NCBI GenBank assembly: GCA_938091655.1
Contig: CALKOA010000015.1
Coordinates: 1-41,611 of the forward strand
Direction of reading: 5' to 3'
Source: an uncultured Balneolaceae bacterium
GTDB taxonomy: Bacteria > Bacteroidota > Rhodothermia > Balneolales > Balneolaceae
Length of the DNA stretch: 41,611 bases
Of the stretch, positions 17,691-25,785 are shown one piece after another (the first letter of the stretch is position 1; each line of letters opens with the position of its first letter). The notes beneath the pieces were generated by a model. The model was not told where the DNA came from and did no database searches. It saw nothing but the letters and a program-made list of their open reading frames with translations. The translations under genes were made by a program, and so were the position numbers.

Positions 17691-17964
17691 AAAAAGACTT
17701 TCATACCGATTAGATTTATTACCGGTGATTATGCCCTTTCACCGGCGAGCAAAGAACGAACTTGTGCCGGGGGATTTAGTTTACTATGGCCCAAGTCCAG
17801 AATTTTACGGGATTGGTGAAATTGTTCTGAGAGAAGAAAACGTATGTGTAGTTGATTTTAGAGGAACAGGGCTATTAGGCATACATAAGGATGAAATTCT
17901 TATCAACTATTTAATACCCATACATACCCTGAATTTGACGGGCGTATTAAAAACAAAAGTATGA
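17674..17964 (+). CDS. Small protein of unknown function, beta-rich
   Basis: I do not recognise this gene. The frame opens at 17614, inside tsaE; I take the ATG at 17674 (96 residues, 17-base overlap with tsaE), but an ATG at 17731 (77 residues) is possible and no ribosome site decides between them. The conserved-looking core is NELVPGDLVYYGPSPEFYGIGEIVLREENVCVVDF, alternating strands and turns that could form a small SH3-like or KOW-like barrel. The last four bases (ATGA, 17961-17964) overlap the pnuC start, and this coupled position argues that it is a real gene. No signal peptide or membrane segment. Confidence 0.6.
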   Translation: MSLDSKKRLSYRLDLLPVIMPFHRRAKNELVPGDLVYYGPSPEFYGIGEIVLREENVCVVDFRGTGLLGIHKDEILINYLIPIHTLNLTGVLKTKV

Positions 17965-18560
17965 TAGATTATTTATTCAGCCTTGAGGGCTTAGCTGTGG
18001 GCACTGGTTTAGCCAGTGTCTGGTTTTCGGTTAAAGAGCGTATATGGGTATATCCTATTGGATTGGTTAGTGTCGGTATCTATGTGTACTTATCCTACGT
18101 ATTTGGGATTTACGCTGATATGGGCATCAATATATACTATGTTATTATGAGTATATATGGTTGGTATAGGTGGCTGCAGCCCTCAGGGAGCAGCGCAGTT
18201 AAAGAAATTACTCGTAGTAGTAGAAATGAATGGATTTTATCCATCGTATTGTTTCTACTTTCTTGGCTTGCACTTTTTGTTATTCTTCAAAGATTCACTG
18301 ATAGTGAAATTAGGCTTTGGGATTCCTTTACTACATCGTTGGCTATTGTGGGAATGTGGCTTATGGCTGAAAAAAAAGTCGAACACTGGTTGTTTTGGAT
18401 TGTAACCAACCTAGTTTCTATCCCTCTGTATTATTATAAAGGGCTGGTGTTGACCAGCGGGCAGTTTTTTGTTTTTACTGTGTTAGCTGTAATGGGTTGG
18501 CTACAATGGAATAAAACTCTTTCGATTGGAGATCAAAGTAATCAGCCTTCTCTCCATTAA
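17961..18560 (+). CDS. pnuC: Nicotinamide riboside transporter PnuC
   Basis: Inner-membrane facilitator of about seven helices (199 residues) that imports nicotinamide riboside for NAD salvage. Family features: a glycine/tryptophan-rich first helix with VWFSVKERIWVYPIGL, the segment GIYADMGINIYYVIMSIYGWYRW, the central tryptophan-rich helices and VSIPLYYYKGLVLTSGQFFVFTVLAVMGWLQW at the end. The start shares ATGA with the stop of the preceding small gene. It gives this genome a salvage route to NAD besides nadA/nadC. No NadR or nudix gene is adjacent. A thiamine-transporting PnuT cannot be fully excluded, as there is no TPP riboswitch or thiamine gene nearby. Confidence 0.9.
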   Translation: MIDYLFSLEGLAVGTGLASVWFSVKERIWVYPIGLVSVGIYVYLSYVFGIYADMGINIYYVIMSIYGWYRWLQPSGSSAVKEITRSSRNEWILSIVLFLLSWLALFVILQRFTDSEIRLWDSFTTSLAIVGMWLMAEKKVEHWLFWIVTNLVSIPLYYYKGLVLTSGQFFVFTVLAVMGWLQWNKTLSIGDQSNQPSLH

Positions 18561-18579
18561 TCTCAGGTATGATAATGAT

Positions 18580-19482
18580 TTAGGCCATTGATAAGAATAG
18601 GCTTAGTTTATCCATCCATTTTTCGTTATCCAGTGGCGACATAGAGGACACATCCACCTGTTGTTGCCCCAATTCAGTGTATAAGGCTGCATGTGCGCTT
18701 TCATGATTAGATAAAGCCAGCAAATCAATCTTTAACAATTTTGTACTAACTCCTTTTTCGCTTAAAATAACATCTAAGCTTTGTGTATTTCCCTTGCCAT
18801 TCATTGCAAACGCAATCCGAGTGTGAGTTTCATCTTCCCCAAAACTAGTTATGAGATAATAGTTGTCTAGCATAAATTCCGCAGGAATATCCTCAAAATC
18901 CAAATAAATAGGTGGAGACTGCAAATCTACATACAAGCGTGAGCATATATTTCGCACTAACTCATGCAATGAGTCTGGGATGTACGGATATACAAATCCA
19001 CGATCCACCCAATATGGTAGTTGCCGATCAACCTCTCGGGTCGATTTGTACTCATCCGGAAGATATTCAAGATATTCAATACCTCTTGATGTACGTTGAA
19101 ACCAGACATCAACTCTGCCATTGGTAATAAGTAAATAGGGACTGGGAAGGCTCAGATGGTATTTTGCAATTTGCTGCGCGACCTGTTCATTTAAAGGTAT
19201 ATGTACCTGTTTACATTCTACTAGGCAATGAGCTTGATAATTAGCATCAAAACAAACAAGATCGATGCGACCTTTCTTTTGATTACCTAGGTTAACAGTA
19301 AACTCAGGACCAATTTTGCTGGGCGACAGTTGACACTCTTGTAGGAAGTATTCGGCTACCCGGAGTCGAATACGTTCTTCTGGTCTGTTTTTAAGCCATT
19401 GCTTGTGAATGGGGTTCCACAGCTCCAATTCATTGGACCGATGACGAACGATTGGATAGTGGTGTAAGGCGGTGCTTAACAA
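18580..19482 (-). CDS. Solitary HsdR N-terminal-like PD-(D/E)xK domain protein
   Basis: 300 residues. Residues about 35-125 match the N-terminal nuclease-fold domain found in type I restriction R subunits and as free-standing proteins: ERIRLRVAEYFLQ, a GRIDLVCFD strand with the aspartate, HCLVECKQ with the E-x-K residues, and PYLLITNG. The rest (about 130-300) is unassigned. No HsdM, HsdS or helicase part is present, so it is not a restriction system as seen. The start is TTG at 19482 with AAGGA 8 bases upstream; no ATG precedes the conserved region. It lies 145 bases downstream of yidC on the same strand. That gap has only weak inverted repeats. Function unknown. Confidence 0.8.
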   Translation of the reverse strand: MLSTALHHYPIVRHRSNELELWNPIHKQWLKNRPEERIRLRVAEYFLQECQLSPSKIGPEFTVNLGNQKKGRIDLVCFDANYQAHCLVECKQVHIPLNEQVAQQIAKYHLSLPSPYLLITNGRVDVWFQRTSRGIEYLEYLPDEYKSTREVDRQLPYWVDRGFVYPYIPDSLHELVRNICSRLYVDLQSPPIYLDFEDIPAEFMLDNYYLITSFGEDETHTRIAFAMNGKGNTQSLDVILSEKGVSTKLLKIDLLALSNHESAHAALYTELGQQQVDVSSMSPLDNEKWMDKLSLFLSMA

Positions 19483-19627
19483 ATTTAGGTTCCTTGAATA
19501 CTGCAGGGCTATGTTGTTTTTTCTTTTGGTTCAAGCTTAGTGACAGCCAAAGCTGAGTATAGCTAAACAAAACATTGCACAGTTTTGATATTGTCGCTTA
19601 TTTATTATCGACCAAAGAAAAAAAAAC

Positions 19628-21472
19628 TTAAGACTTTACCAGTGCTGCTCTATGGGTATTACGATTGATGTAGTATTGTTGAACAATCGATAACACATTG
19701 TAAATGAGATAGTAAAGGCTCAATCCAGAAGCAAAACGGTTAAATATGAACAGCATCATAATTGGGAGTAGATACTGCATTATTTTCATCTGCTGAGCCA
19801 TAGCACCGCTTGCGGCACCACCGCCACTCGCCCCCCCGGTAAGTCGGCTTTGTAACCCCATGGAGAGTGACATCAATAGTACAAACCCACCAATTTGATC
19901 TCCTATAAACGGGATTCCAAAGGGTAAATTGATGATAAAATCTGGTGCGGATAAGTCATTTGCCCAAAGGAAAGATTCTTGTCGTAATAGAATAGAATTT
20001 TGGAAAAATTGCCAGAGAGTGATTAGGATAGGAAACTGAAGTAACATGGGCAAACACCCTCCTAACGGATTCACTTTATTTTTACGATACAAATCCATGG
20101 TCGCTTTCTGCTGCTTCTGAGGGTCATTTTTATATTTTTCTTGTAGTTCTTTCATCTGCGGCTGTAGTTCTTTCATGGCCGCCATACTTTTAAAACTTTT
20201 ATAGGTGAGTGGAGAAAGTACAAGTTTAACAGCAACCGCAAATACAATGATTAATACACCGTAGTTGGAGATAAACCCACCCATTACATTAAAGAATGGA
20301 ATAACAATAAACCGTACAAATGGATCAGAAAACCATCTTAGCCATCCATAACCAACTTCTACCATATCAAAAGCATGATCATTATAGCTTTTCATGTCGG
20401 CATATTTAGTTGGCCCAATGTAGAGTCGGTATTCTTGGATTCCATTACTAGGTATGTCAGAATTGACCATGGCTTGATATGCGTGGTCGGTAGTTGCTTG
20501 ATCCACTTTACCATTGATTTGACCCGCAAGTAAGGCTCCTTCAGTACTATGGACCGGTTGTATAAGTTGAGCAAAGAATTTTGTTTTGGTGGCTACCCAT
20601 TCCACCGCGCCGTTTACGTTTAATTCGTTGTAGCCGTTGTTTTCGTCTGGCTTGTCGACTTTAAGTCTTTCGAGTTCTCCCCCTGCATATAAGTAGGCAG
20701 AAGTCGCGAGAGCCTCTTGCACTCGATCACGTTCGGTGAAATTTAATGGGCTATTAAAACTAAAATCAACGGATCGGCCTAAGATATAATCTTGAATACC
20801 AATGTATTCTATACTTAAGTCTATCTCATAGCTGTCAGAAAAAAAAGTATAGGTGTAACGAAGTGCACCCCCATTGGCAACATTTAATCGGTAGCTAATA
20901 CTCCTGCTTTCACCTGCCAACACACGGATATTTGAAGCTAGATTTTCTGCTTCGAAAAGTAGTTCCTGGGTTTCAACATTATAGTTCTCCGTACTTAAAA
21001 AGCCTAAATTATAGGCAGCAAGAGAAGTATCTCCGATCATTTGTACGGGTGCACCCGCCCAGTTGATATGTTCTTTTAACGTGAATTGCGCAGGTCCCGC
21101 TCCCTTATTTGTAAAAATAGCTTTATACAGTGGGGTGTCTATGGTAGTAAATCGTTGTACAGAATCTTGCATAGCTCCAAACATTCCAACATTCTGTATT
21201 CTGGATTCATCACCATCGGTAATCTGACTAGAGTACATAGTACTCTGTCCATCGGTACTAGTACGTTGGTTTTGTAGATTACGTGTAATTCTGTTATCTA
21301 TTTGTAAGTCAGGGTCTATGTTTTGGTTTAATTCAACCTGAGCTAAACTGTCTCTAATAGCTCTTTGACGTTGTTGCTCGGCCAATTGTTCTTCACTTGG
21401 TAAGGTGAAATAAAACCAGCCCAGCATGAGCACAAAAATGAGGGTAAATCCAACTACAGTATTCTTATCCAA
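19628..21472 (-). CDS. yidC: Membrane protein insertase YidC
   Basis: Inserts and folds inner-membrane proteins with or without SecYEG. 614 residues: an N-terminal helix (about 5-24), a large periplasmic beta-sandwich domain (about 70-370), and the conserved core of five helices from about 385 (GFISNYGVLIIVFAVAVKLVLSPLTYKSFKSMAAMKELQPQMKELQEKYKNDPQKQQKATMDLYRK, then NPLGGCLPMLLQFPILITLWQFF). The charged hairpin after TYKS and the positively charged groove region are visible. The start is TTG at 21472, giving MDKNTVVGFTLIF, the usual family beginning. It follows rnpA by 41 bases; no yidD lies between. A run of nine T follows the stop on the coding strand. Confidence 0.96.
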   Translation of the reverse strand: MDKNTVVGFTLIFVLMLGWFYFTLPSEEQLAEQQRQRAIRDSLAQVELNQNIDPDLQIDNRITRNLQNQRTSTDGQSTMYSSQITDGDESRIQNVGMFGAMQDSVQRFTTIDTPLYKAIFTNKGAGPAQFTLKEHINWAGAPVQMIGDTSLAAYNLGFLSTENYNVETQELLFEAENLASNIRVLAGESRSISYRLNVANGGALRYTYTFFSDSYEIDLSIEYIGIQDYILGRSVDFSFNSPLNFTERDRVQEALATSAYLYAGGELERLKVDKPDENNGYNELNVNGAVEWVATKTKFFAQLIQPVHSTEGALLAGQINGKVDQATTDHAYQAMVNSDIPSNGIQEYRLYIGPTKYADMKSYNDHAFDMVEVGYGWLRWFSDPFVRFIVIPFFNVMGGFISNYGVLIIVFAVAVKLVLSPLTYKSFKSMAAMKELQPQMKELQEKYKNDPQKQQKATMDLYRKNKVNPLGGCLPMLLQFPILITLWQFFQNSILLRQESFLWANDLSAPDFIINLPFGIPFIGDQIGGFVLLMSLSMGLQSRLTGGASGGGAASGAMAQQMKIMQYLLPIMMLFIFNRFASGLSLYYLIYNVLSIVQQYYINRNTHRAALVKS

Positions 21473-21513
21473 AACAGCTAAATATTATTGGGTTAGTATT
21501 CGGGGGATAGATA

Positions 21514-22023
21514 TCAAATCCGGTTCTTTGGAGACTGTTGTACTTCCTTGTACTCCTCTGAGTGTTGAAATGTATCAATATCATGGGCTAAATTCTCAAT
21601 GAGATGATTCAGTCCTATACGCATATGACTTTTTACATACTCAAAATTAGGACTAGGATAACGGGCAATGAGTGCCAAATGCAAATAAATTGAGTTTTTC
21701 TCCAAAAAATGATGCAAATCTGCGTTAGAAGTACGAAAAGATTCCCTGAATGAACGTTTCGTTCTATTTCTTAAAACCGCATTACCTAAACGTTTCGGAG
21801 CAATGAAAGCCGTTTGGAGGTTATTTTTAGGAGTAAAAGTGTGTTCATTTATAGGAACAAGGCAGTATCGAAATAAAATACTGCCGGAGCGAAAAGTGTT
21901 GGAGACCTTGAAGAGTCTTTCAAAAGCAGATTTCCCTCTCAATATAGATAACTTGGGTAGCTGATGCCTTTGTGCATCAGTTGAGAGAGGAGCTAATAAA
22001 TTATTTGGCTCCTTTTCGCTCAT
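21514..22023 (-). CDS. rnpA: Ribonuclease P protein component
   Basis: Protein subunit of RNase P, which trims tRNA 5' ends. The core has [17 protein letters not shown] at the start, [25 protein letters not shown] with the conserved RNRxKR motif, and a [19 protein letters not shown] segment. At about 169 residues it is longer than average because of a polar N-terminal extension of about 20 residues and a C-terminal tail. The start is the ATG at 22023 (a GTG at 22026 is one codon earlier); no later start exists before the conserved core, so it overlaps rpmH by 23 bases in another frame. Confidence 0.93.
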   Translation of the reverse strand: MSEKEPNNLLAPLSTDAQRHQLPKLSILRGKSAFERLFKVSNTFRSGSILFRYCLVPINEHTFTPKNNLQTAFIAPKRLGNAVLRNRTKRSFRESFRTSNADLHHFLEKNSIYLHLALIARYPSPNFEYVKSHMRIGLNHLIENLAHDIDTFQHSEEYKEVQQSPKNRI

Positions 22024-22159
22024 CACTTACCGTTAGCTTATGACGGCCTTTTGCTCGTCGACCAGCAATAACTTTTCTTCCACTATGGGTAGACATGCGG
22101 TCACGGAAACCGTGCTTATTCTTGCGCTTTCGATTACTAGGTTGGTATGTACGTTTCAT
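22001..22159 (-). CDS. rpmH: 50S ribosomal protein L34
   Basis: 52-residue ribosomal protein read directly from the minus strand: it begins [19 protein letters not shown], continues through [23 protein letters not shown] and ends [10 protein letters not shown] before a TAA at 22003-22001. The C-terminal ERKGAK extension exceeds the usual 44-46 residues by a few residues. It heads the rpmH-rnpA-yidC cluster, and its last codons overlap the beginning of rnpA, which suggests coupled translation. A FCB-type -7 box lies upstream at 22201-22208. Confidence 0.96.
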   Translation of the reverse strand: MKRTYQPSNRKRKNKHGFRDRMSTHSGRKVIAGRRAKGRHKLTVSDERKGAK

Positions 22160-22200
22160 GGATCAGGTTTCTTATAGTTTTTCAATATCCAAAAGAGCCT

Positions 22201-22208
22201 CAAATATA
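22201..22208 (-). promoter_or_regulatory. Candidate -7 box of the rpmH-rnpA-yidC promoter
   Basis: On the minus strand this reads TATATTTG, a full match to the Bacteroidota -7 consensus TAnnTTTG. A possible -33 element (ATTG) lies 23 bases upstream (plus-strand CAAT at 22232-22235), a little farther than the usual 19-21. Transcription would start near 22195, giving a leader of about 35 bases before the L34 start at 22159. Confidence 0.45.
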
Positions 22209-22269
22209 GGCATTAATTTCTATAAATCGAACAATTATCCAAGGAAATTAAACTTATCTGCAACATGTG

Positions 22270-22300
22270 TTGAACGGCCTCGTTTGAAAGGTTACATTTG
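22270..22300 (+). promoter_or_regulatory. Candidate secA promoter (TTG-N20-TACATTTG)
   Basis: TTG at 22270-22272 and TACATTTG at 22293-22300 are separated by 20 bases, which fits the Bacteroidota sigma-70 promoter pattern (TTTG, 19-21 bases, TAnnTTTG). The predicted start near 22306 leaves a leader of about 80 bases before the secA ATG. The box is divergent from that of rpmH, so the 225-base gap 22160-22384 serves both operons. Confidence 0.5.
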
Positions 22301-22313
22301 ATGTAGCATTGAT

Positions 22314-22330
22314 TTAGTTATACTAACTAA
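22314..22330 (+). promoter_or_regulatory. Inverted repeat in the secA leader
   Basis: TTAGTTA-TAC-TAACTAA: perfect 7-base arms with a 3-base centre, beginning about 8 bases after the predicted transcription start of secA. A second dyad, ACGTG-N9-CACGT, is at 22344-22362. Either could be a repressor site or form a small hairpin in the 5' untranslated RNA. No reading frame of a SecM-like arrest peptide was evident in the leader. Confidence 0.3.
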
Positions 22331-22384
22331 CGAAAACTGAATTACGTGCCATTCTAACACGTTTCAATAGACTATTTCATACCC

Positions 22385-25300
22385 ATGATTGATAAGGTAG
22401 GCAAGCTAATTACCAAGATTTTTGGCTCAAAAAGCGAAAAAGATATTAAATCCATTCAACCACTCATTGAAGAGATTAAATCATATAGTTCCGTTTTGGA
22501 AGGGCTGAGTGATGAGGAGCTAAAAGCTAAAACAGAGCTTTTTAAGCAACTCATTGCAGAAGCGACCAACGAAGTAAGAAATGAAATTGCCGAACTCAAG
22601 GGTAAATTAGATCATATTGAAGAGCTACAAGATGCAGATCATCGACAACTAACGGATGAACTTGAGGAGTTAGAAAACAGAGAGTTAGAGCTTATAGAGC
22701 AAACTCTAGACCGTATTATGACCGAAGCCTATGCGGTATTAAAGGATACTTGCCGCCGATTTGTGGGTAAATCTTGGAAAGTTGCAGGCGACGCTATTGA
22801 ATGGAACATGATTCCCTACGATGTACAACTAGTTGGCGCAATTGCACTTCATCAAGGTAAAGTAGCAGAGATGAAAACAGGTGAAGGAAAAACCTTGGTG
22901 TCTATATTTCCAGCCTATTTGAATGCCTTAGCAGGCAAGGGTGTGCATGTAATCACAGTGAACAATTACCTGGCAAAGCGAGATGCTGAATGGAACGAGC
23001 CTATATTTAATTTTCATGGTCTCAAAGTTGATTGTATTGATCGATACGAACCCAACACTGAGCAACGTAGACAGGCTTATCGGGCAGATATAACCTATGG
23101 CACCAACAATGAATTTGGCTTTGATTATCTTAGAGATAACATGGTCATTAACCCGGATCAACTGGTTCAAAAAGATCATCATTACACCATTATTGATGAG
23201 GTGGATTCTATTCTTATTGATGAAGCCAGAACCCCACTCATCATTTCAGGACCCGTTCCAAATGACAACAAGTCCGATAAATATATAGAGATGAAGCCTC
23301 GAGTAGAGTCACTGGTGTTGGCTCAGAAGAAGTTGGTAGCCAATCTGGTTCAGGAAGCTCAAAAACATCTGGATGAGGGCAACGAAGATGACGCAGGCCT
23401 TGCTTTATTTAGAGTGCAGAGAGGATTCCCAAAAAATACTCGCTTCAAGAAAATGCTACAGGAGCCAAGTATTCAAAAACTCATTCAGCGTACCGAAGGA
23501 TTATATCTTCAAGACAACGCAAAAAACATGACTATTGTGGATGAGTATTTGTTTTATGCCGTTGACCAGAAAATGAATTCGATTGAAATGACCGATAAAG
23601 GTCGTGAGTTCGTTACAAAAAAGGGAGAAGATGCTGAATTTTTTGTCATACCCGATTTGGGAGAAGAAACATCTAAGATTGAAGCAGAATTTGCTGCCAT
23701 TGAATCTGAGCGTGTTCATCAAATAGAAACGAAGGATGAATTTAGCGAAGAGTATAAGAATAAAAAGCTAGAAGAAACTAAATCACAACTACTCCAAGAG
23801 CGTGAGCAGAAATTCTCGGAACTTCACCGGCTGTTTGCTGAGCGGGGAGACCGAATTCACACGGTAAATCAGTTGTTAAAAGCGTATACCAATTTTGAAC
23901 GTGAGGAAGAATACATTGTACAGGATGGTAAAGTTCAAATTGTAGATGAGCATACCGGTCGGGTATTGTCAGGTCGCCGATATTCGGATGGATTGCATCA
24001 GGCCATCGAAGCCAAAGAGCAAGTAAAGGTAGAAGCGTCAACACAAACCTATGCCACTATCACCTTGCAAAATTATTTCCGAATGTATCATAAAATTTCT
24101 GGGATGACTGGTACAGCGGAAACCGAGGAGGGAGAATTCAATGAGATATATGAATTAGACGTAATGGTTATTCCGACTAACCGGCCTATTGCAAGAGAGG
24201 ATCACGAAGATTTGGTTTTTAGAACGAAGCGTGAGAAGTACAAGGCCATTATAGAGAAGATTCAGGAATTTCATACCAGTGGACAGCCTGTGCTAGTAGG
24301 CACGACCAGTGTAGATGTGTCGGAGTCGATGAGTCGAATGCTTAAGCAGGCGAGTATTCCGCACAACGTGTTAAATGCTAAGCAGCATGCCCGAGAAAGT
24401 GACATCGTAAAGCAGGCAGGGCAACTAGGGGCAGTAACTGTGGCGACCAATATGGCAGGTAGGGGTACCGACATTAAGCTTGCACCGGGAGTAAAAGAAA
24501 AAGGGGGGCTCGCCATTTTAGGTACAGAGCGCCATGAGTCCAGACGTATTGACTTGCAGTTGCGTGGGCGAGCAGGACGCCAAGGGGACCCGGGTTTTTC
24601 TCAATTCTACGTTTCCTTAGAAGACAAGCTTATGGCGTTGTTTATGAGCGACCGTGTAGCGGGGGTTATGGATAAGCTAAGTTTTGATGAGGGCGAAGTC
24701 ATCACCCACCCTTGGATCACCAAGTCCTTAGAGCGAGCGCAGGGTAAGGTTGAGCAAAATAACTTTAGCATACGTAAACGACAGTTAGAATACGATGATG
24801 TCCTCAACAATCAGCGTAACGTGATATATGCTCGTCGAAAGCACGCCCTTTTGGGAGATCAATTACGCACCGATCTATTAGGCATGCTCGAATCACTTAC
24901 GGAAGAATGGGTAGCTGAACACGTGGCCATCGGTGACTATCAAGGTCTCCATTCAACACTCCTTAGAAACCTTGCTGTCGATGTACCCTTTGACGAAGAA
25001 GAGTGGAGATCCATGGGCGAAGATGAACTGGTTGACGTGATTGTTCGTCGTGCACTTGAGGTCTATAAAAGGAAAGAAGACATGGTTAGTAAACCGCTGT
25101 ATGAGGTAATGAAGCGGATAAGCGAAACCCAGGCGGATCGACGACCGGACAAAGTACAGGTCGTTTTTACTGACGGATCTCGGCGAATGCGCGTGGTGGT
25201 TGGAGTGGATGCGGCGCTTGAAAATGAGGGTAAAGAAGTAGTTAGAGCTCTCGAAAGATCGGCTGTACTGTCTGTGATTGATGATAAATGGATGCAGCAT

Positions 25301-25774
25301 TTACGGGAATTAGATTCGGTAAAAGAAGGTATTGGGCTACGATCTTTTGCACAAAAGGATCCTTTATTAGAATACAAAAAAGAAGCTTTTGAGATGTTTA
25401 AACAGCTTATAGAAATGATTAACCGAGAGGTTATTTCATTGATTTGGAAAGCTGTCCCAGAGGCACAAGCATCACCCAGTACCGTGCAACAGGCTCAGCA
25501 GCAAAAGTCATCATACGATACTCAACGCATGCAGACACAACATGCCGATTCAACAGGCATGGGTCTTCAAGCACCCGCTGCACCCAGTCCAGGACAAGGA
25601 CAACCACCGATGGGTCCAAACGTTAAGCGAAAGCCCGTTGAAGTTGATGTTGAACCTGGAAGGAATGATCTTGTTACTATACAGAATTTGGCTACGGGTG
25701 TTACTGAAAATATGAAGTGGAAATTTGCCAAGAAAAAAGTCGAGCAAGAAGGATGGGTCATTGTCGAACAATAA
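22385..25774 (+). CDS. secA: Preprotein translocase ATPase SecA
   Basis: Motor of the Sec export pathway. 1129 residues, longer than the 840-900 of most bacteria but usual for Bacteroidota-type SecA, owing to an N-terminal charged helical insertion (about 60-105) and another in the middle (about 305-420). Landmarks: Walker A KTGEGKT (about 164-170), DEVDSILIDEARTPLIISG (271-289), the SGMTGTAETEEGEF segment, TNMAGRGTDIKL and the LRGRAGRQGDPG motor motif. The C-terminus has PGRNDLV where others have the zinc-finger start GRNDPCPCGSG; here no cysteine follows, only a Lys-rich end. It is divergent from rpmH and followed by ppgK after 11 bases. Confidence 0.97.
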   Translation: MIDKVGKLITKIFGSKSEKDIKSIQPLIEEIKSYSSVLEGLSDEELKAKTELFKQLIAEATNEVRNEIAELKGKLDHIEELQDADHRQLTDELEELENRELELIEQTLDRIMTEAYAVLKDTCRRFVGKSWKVAGDAIEWNMIPYDVQLVGAIALHQGKVAEMKTGEGKTLVSIFPAYLNALAGKGVHVITVNNYLAKRDAEWNEPIFNFHGLKVDCIDRYEPNTEQRRQAYRADITYGTNNEFGFDYLRDNMVINPDQLVQKDHHYTIIDEVDSILIDEARTPLIISGPVPNDNKSDKYIEMKPRVESLVLAQKKLVANLVQEAQKHLDEGNEDDAGLALFRVQRGFPKNTRFKKMLQEPSIQKLIQRTEGLYLQDNAKNMTIVDEYLFYAVDQKMNSIEMTDKGREFVTKKGEDAEFFVIPDLGEETSKIEAEFAAIESERVHQIETKDEFSEEYKNKKLEETKSQLLQEREQKFSELHRLFAERGDRIHTVNQLLKAYTNFEREEEYIVQDGKVQIVDEHTGRVLSGRRYSDGLHQAIEAKEQVKVEASTQTYATITLQNYFRMYHKISGMTGTAETEEGEFNEIYELDVMVIPTNRPIAREDHEDLVFRTKREKYKAIIEKIQEFHTSGQPVLVGTTSVDVSESMSRMLKQASIPHNVLNAKQHARESDIVKQAGQLGAVTVATNMAGRGTDIKLAPGVKEKGGLAILGTERHESRRIDLQLRGRAGRQGDPGFSQFYVSLEDKLMALFMSDRVAGVMDKLSFDEGEVITHPWITKSLERAQGKVEQNNFSIRKRQLEYDDVLNNQRNVIYARRKHALLGDQLRTDLLGMLESLTEEWVAEHVAIGDYQGLHSTLLRNLAVDVPFDEEEWRSMGEDELVDVIVRRALEVYKRKEDMVSKPLYEVMKRISETQADRRPDKVQVVFTDGSRRMRVVVGVDAALENEGKEVVRALERSAVLSVIDDKWMQHLRELDSVKEGIGLRSFAQKDPLLEYKKEAFEMFKQLIEMINREVISLIWKAVPEAQASPSTVQQAQQQKSSYDTQRMQTQHADSTGMGLQAPAAPSPGQGQPPMGPNVKRKPVEVDVEPGRNDLVTIQNLATGVTENMKWKFAKKKVEQEGWVIVEQ

Positions 25775-25785
25775 GTTAAACTAAA

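Noticed and set aside
18580-19482. Restriction-modification system
   Set aside because: Only the N-terminal HsdR-like domain is present; there is no helicase part, HsdM or HsdS in the neighbourhood.
22095-22301. Plus-strand frame of 68 codons across rpmH and its promoter region
   Set aside because: It is antisense to L34, covers both promoter candidates and shows no family resemblance.
24953-25377. Antisense open frames of about 100-115 codons within secA
   Set aside because: They lie opposite a highly conserved gene, have no recognizable motif, and their composition follows from the secA codons.
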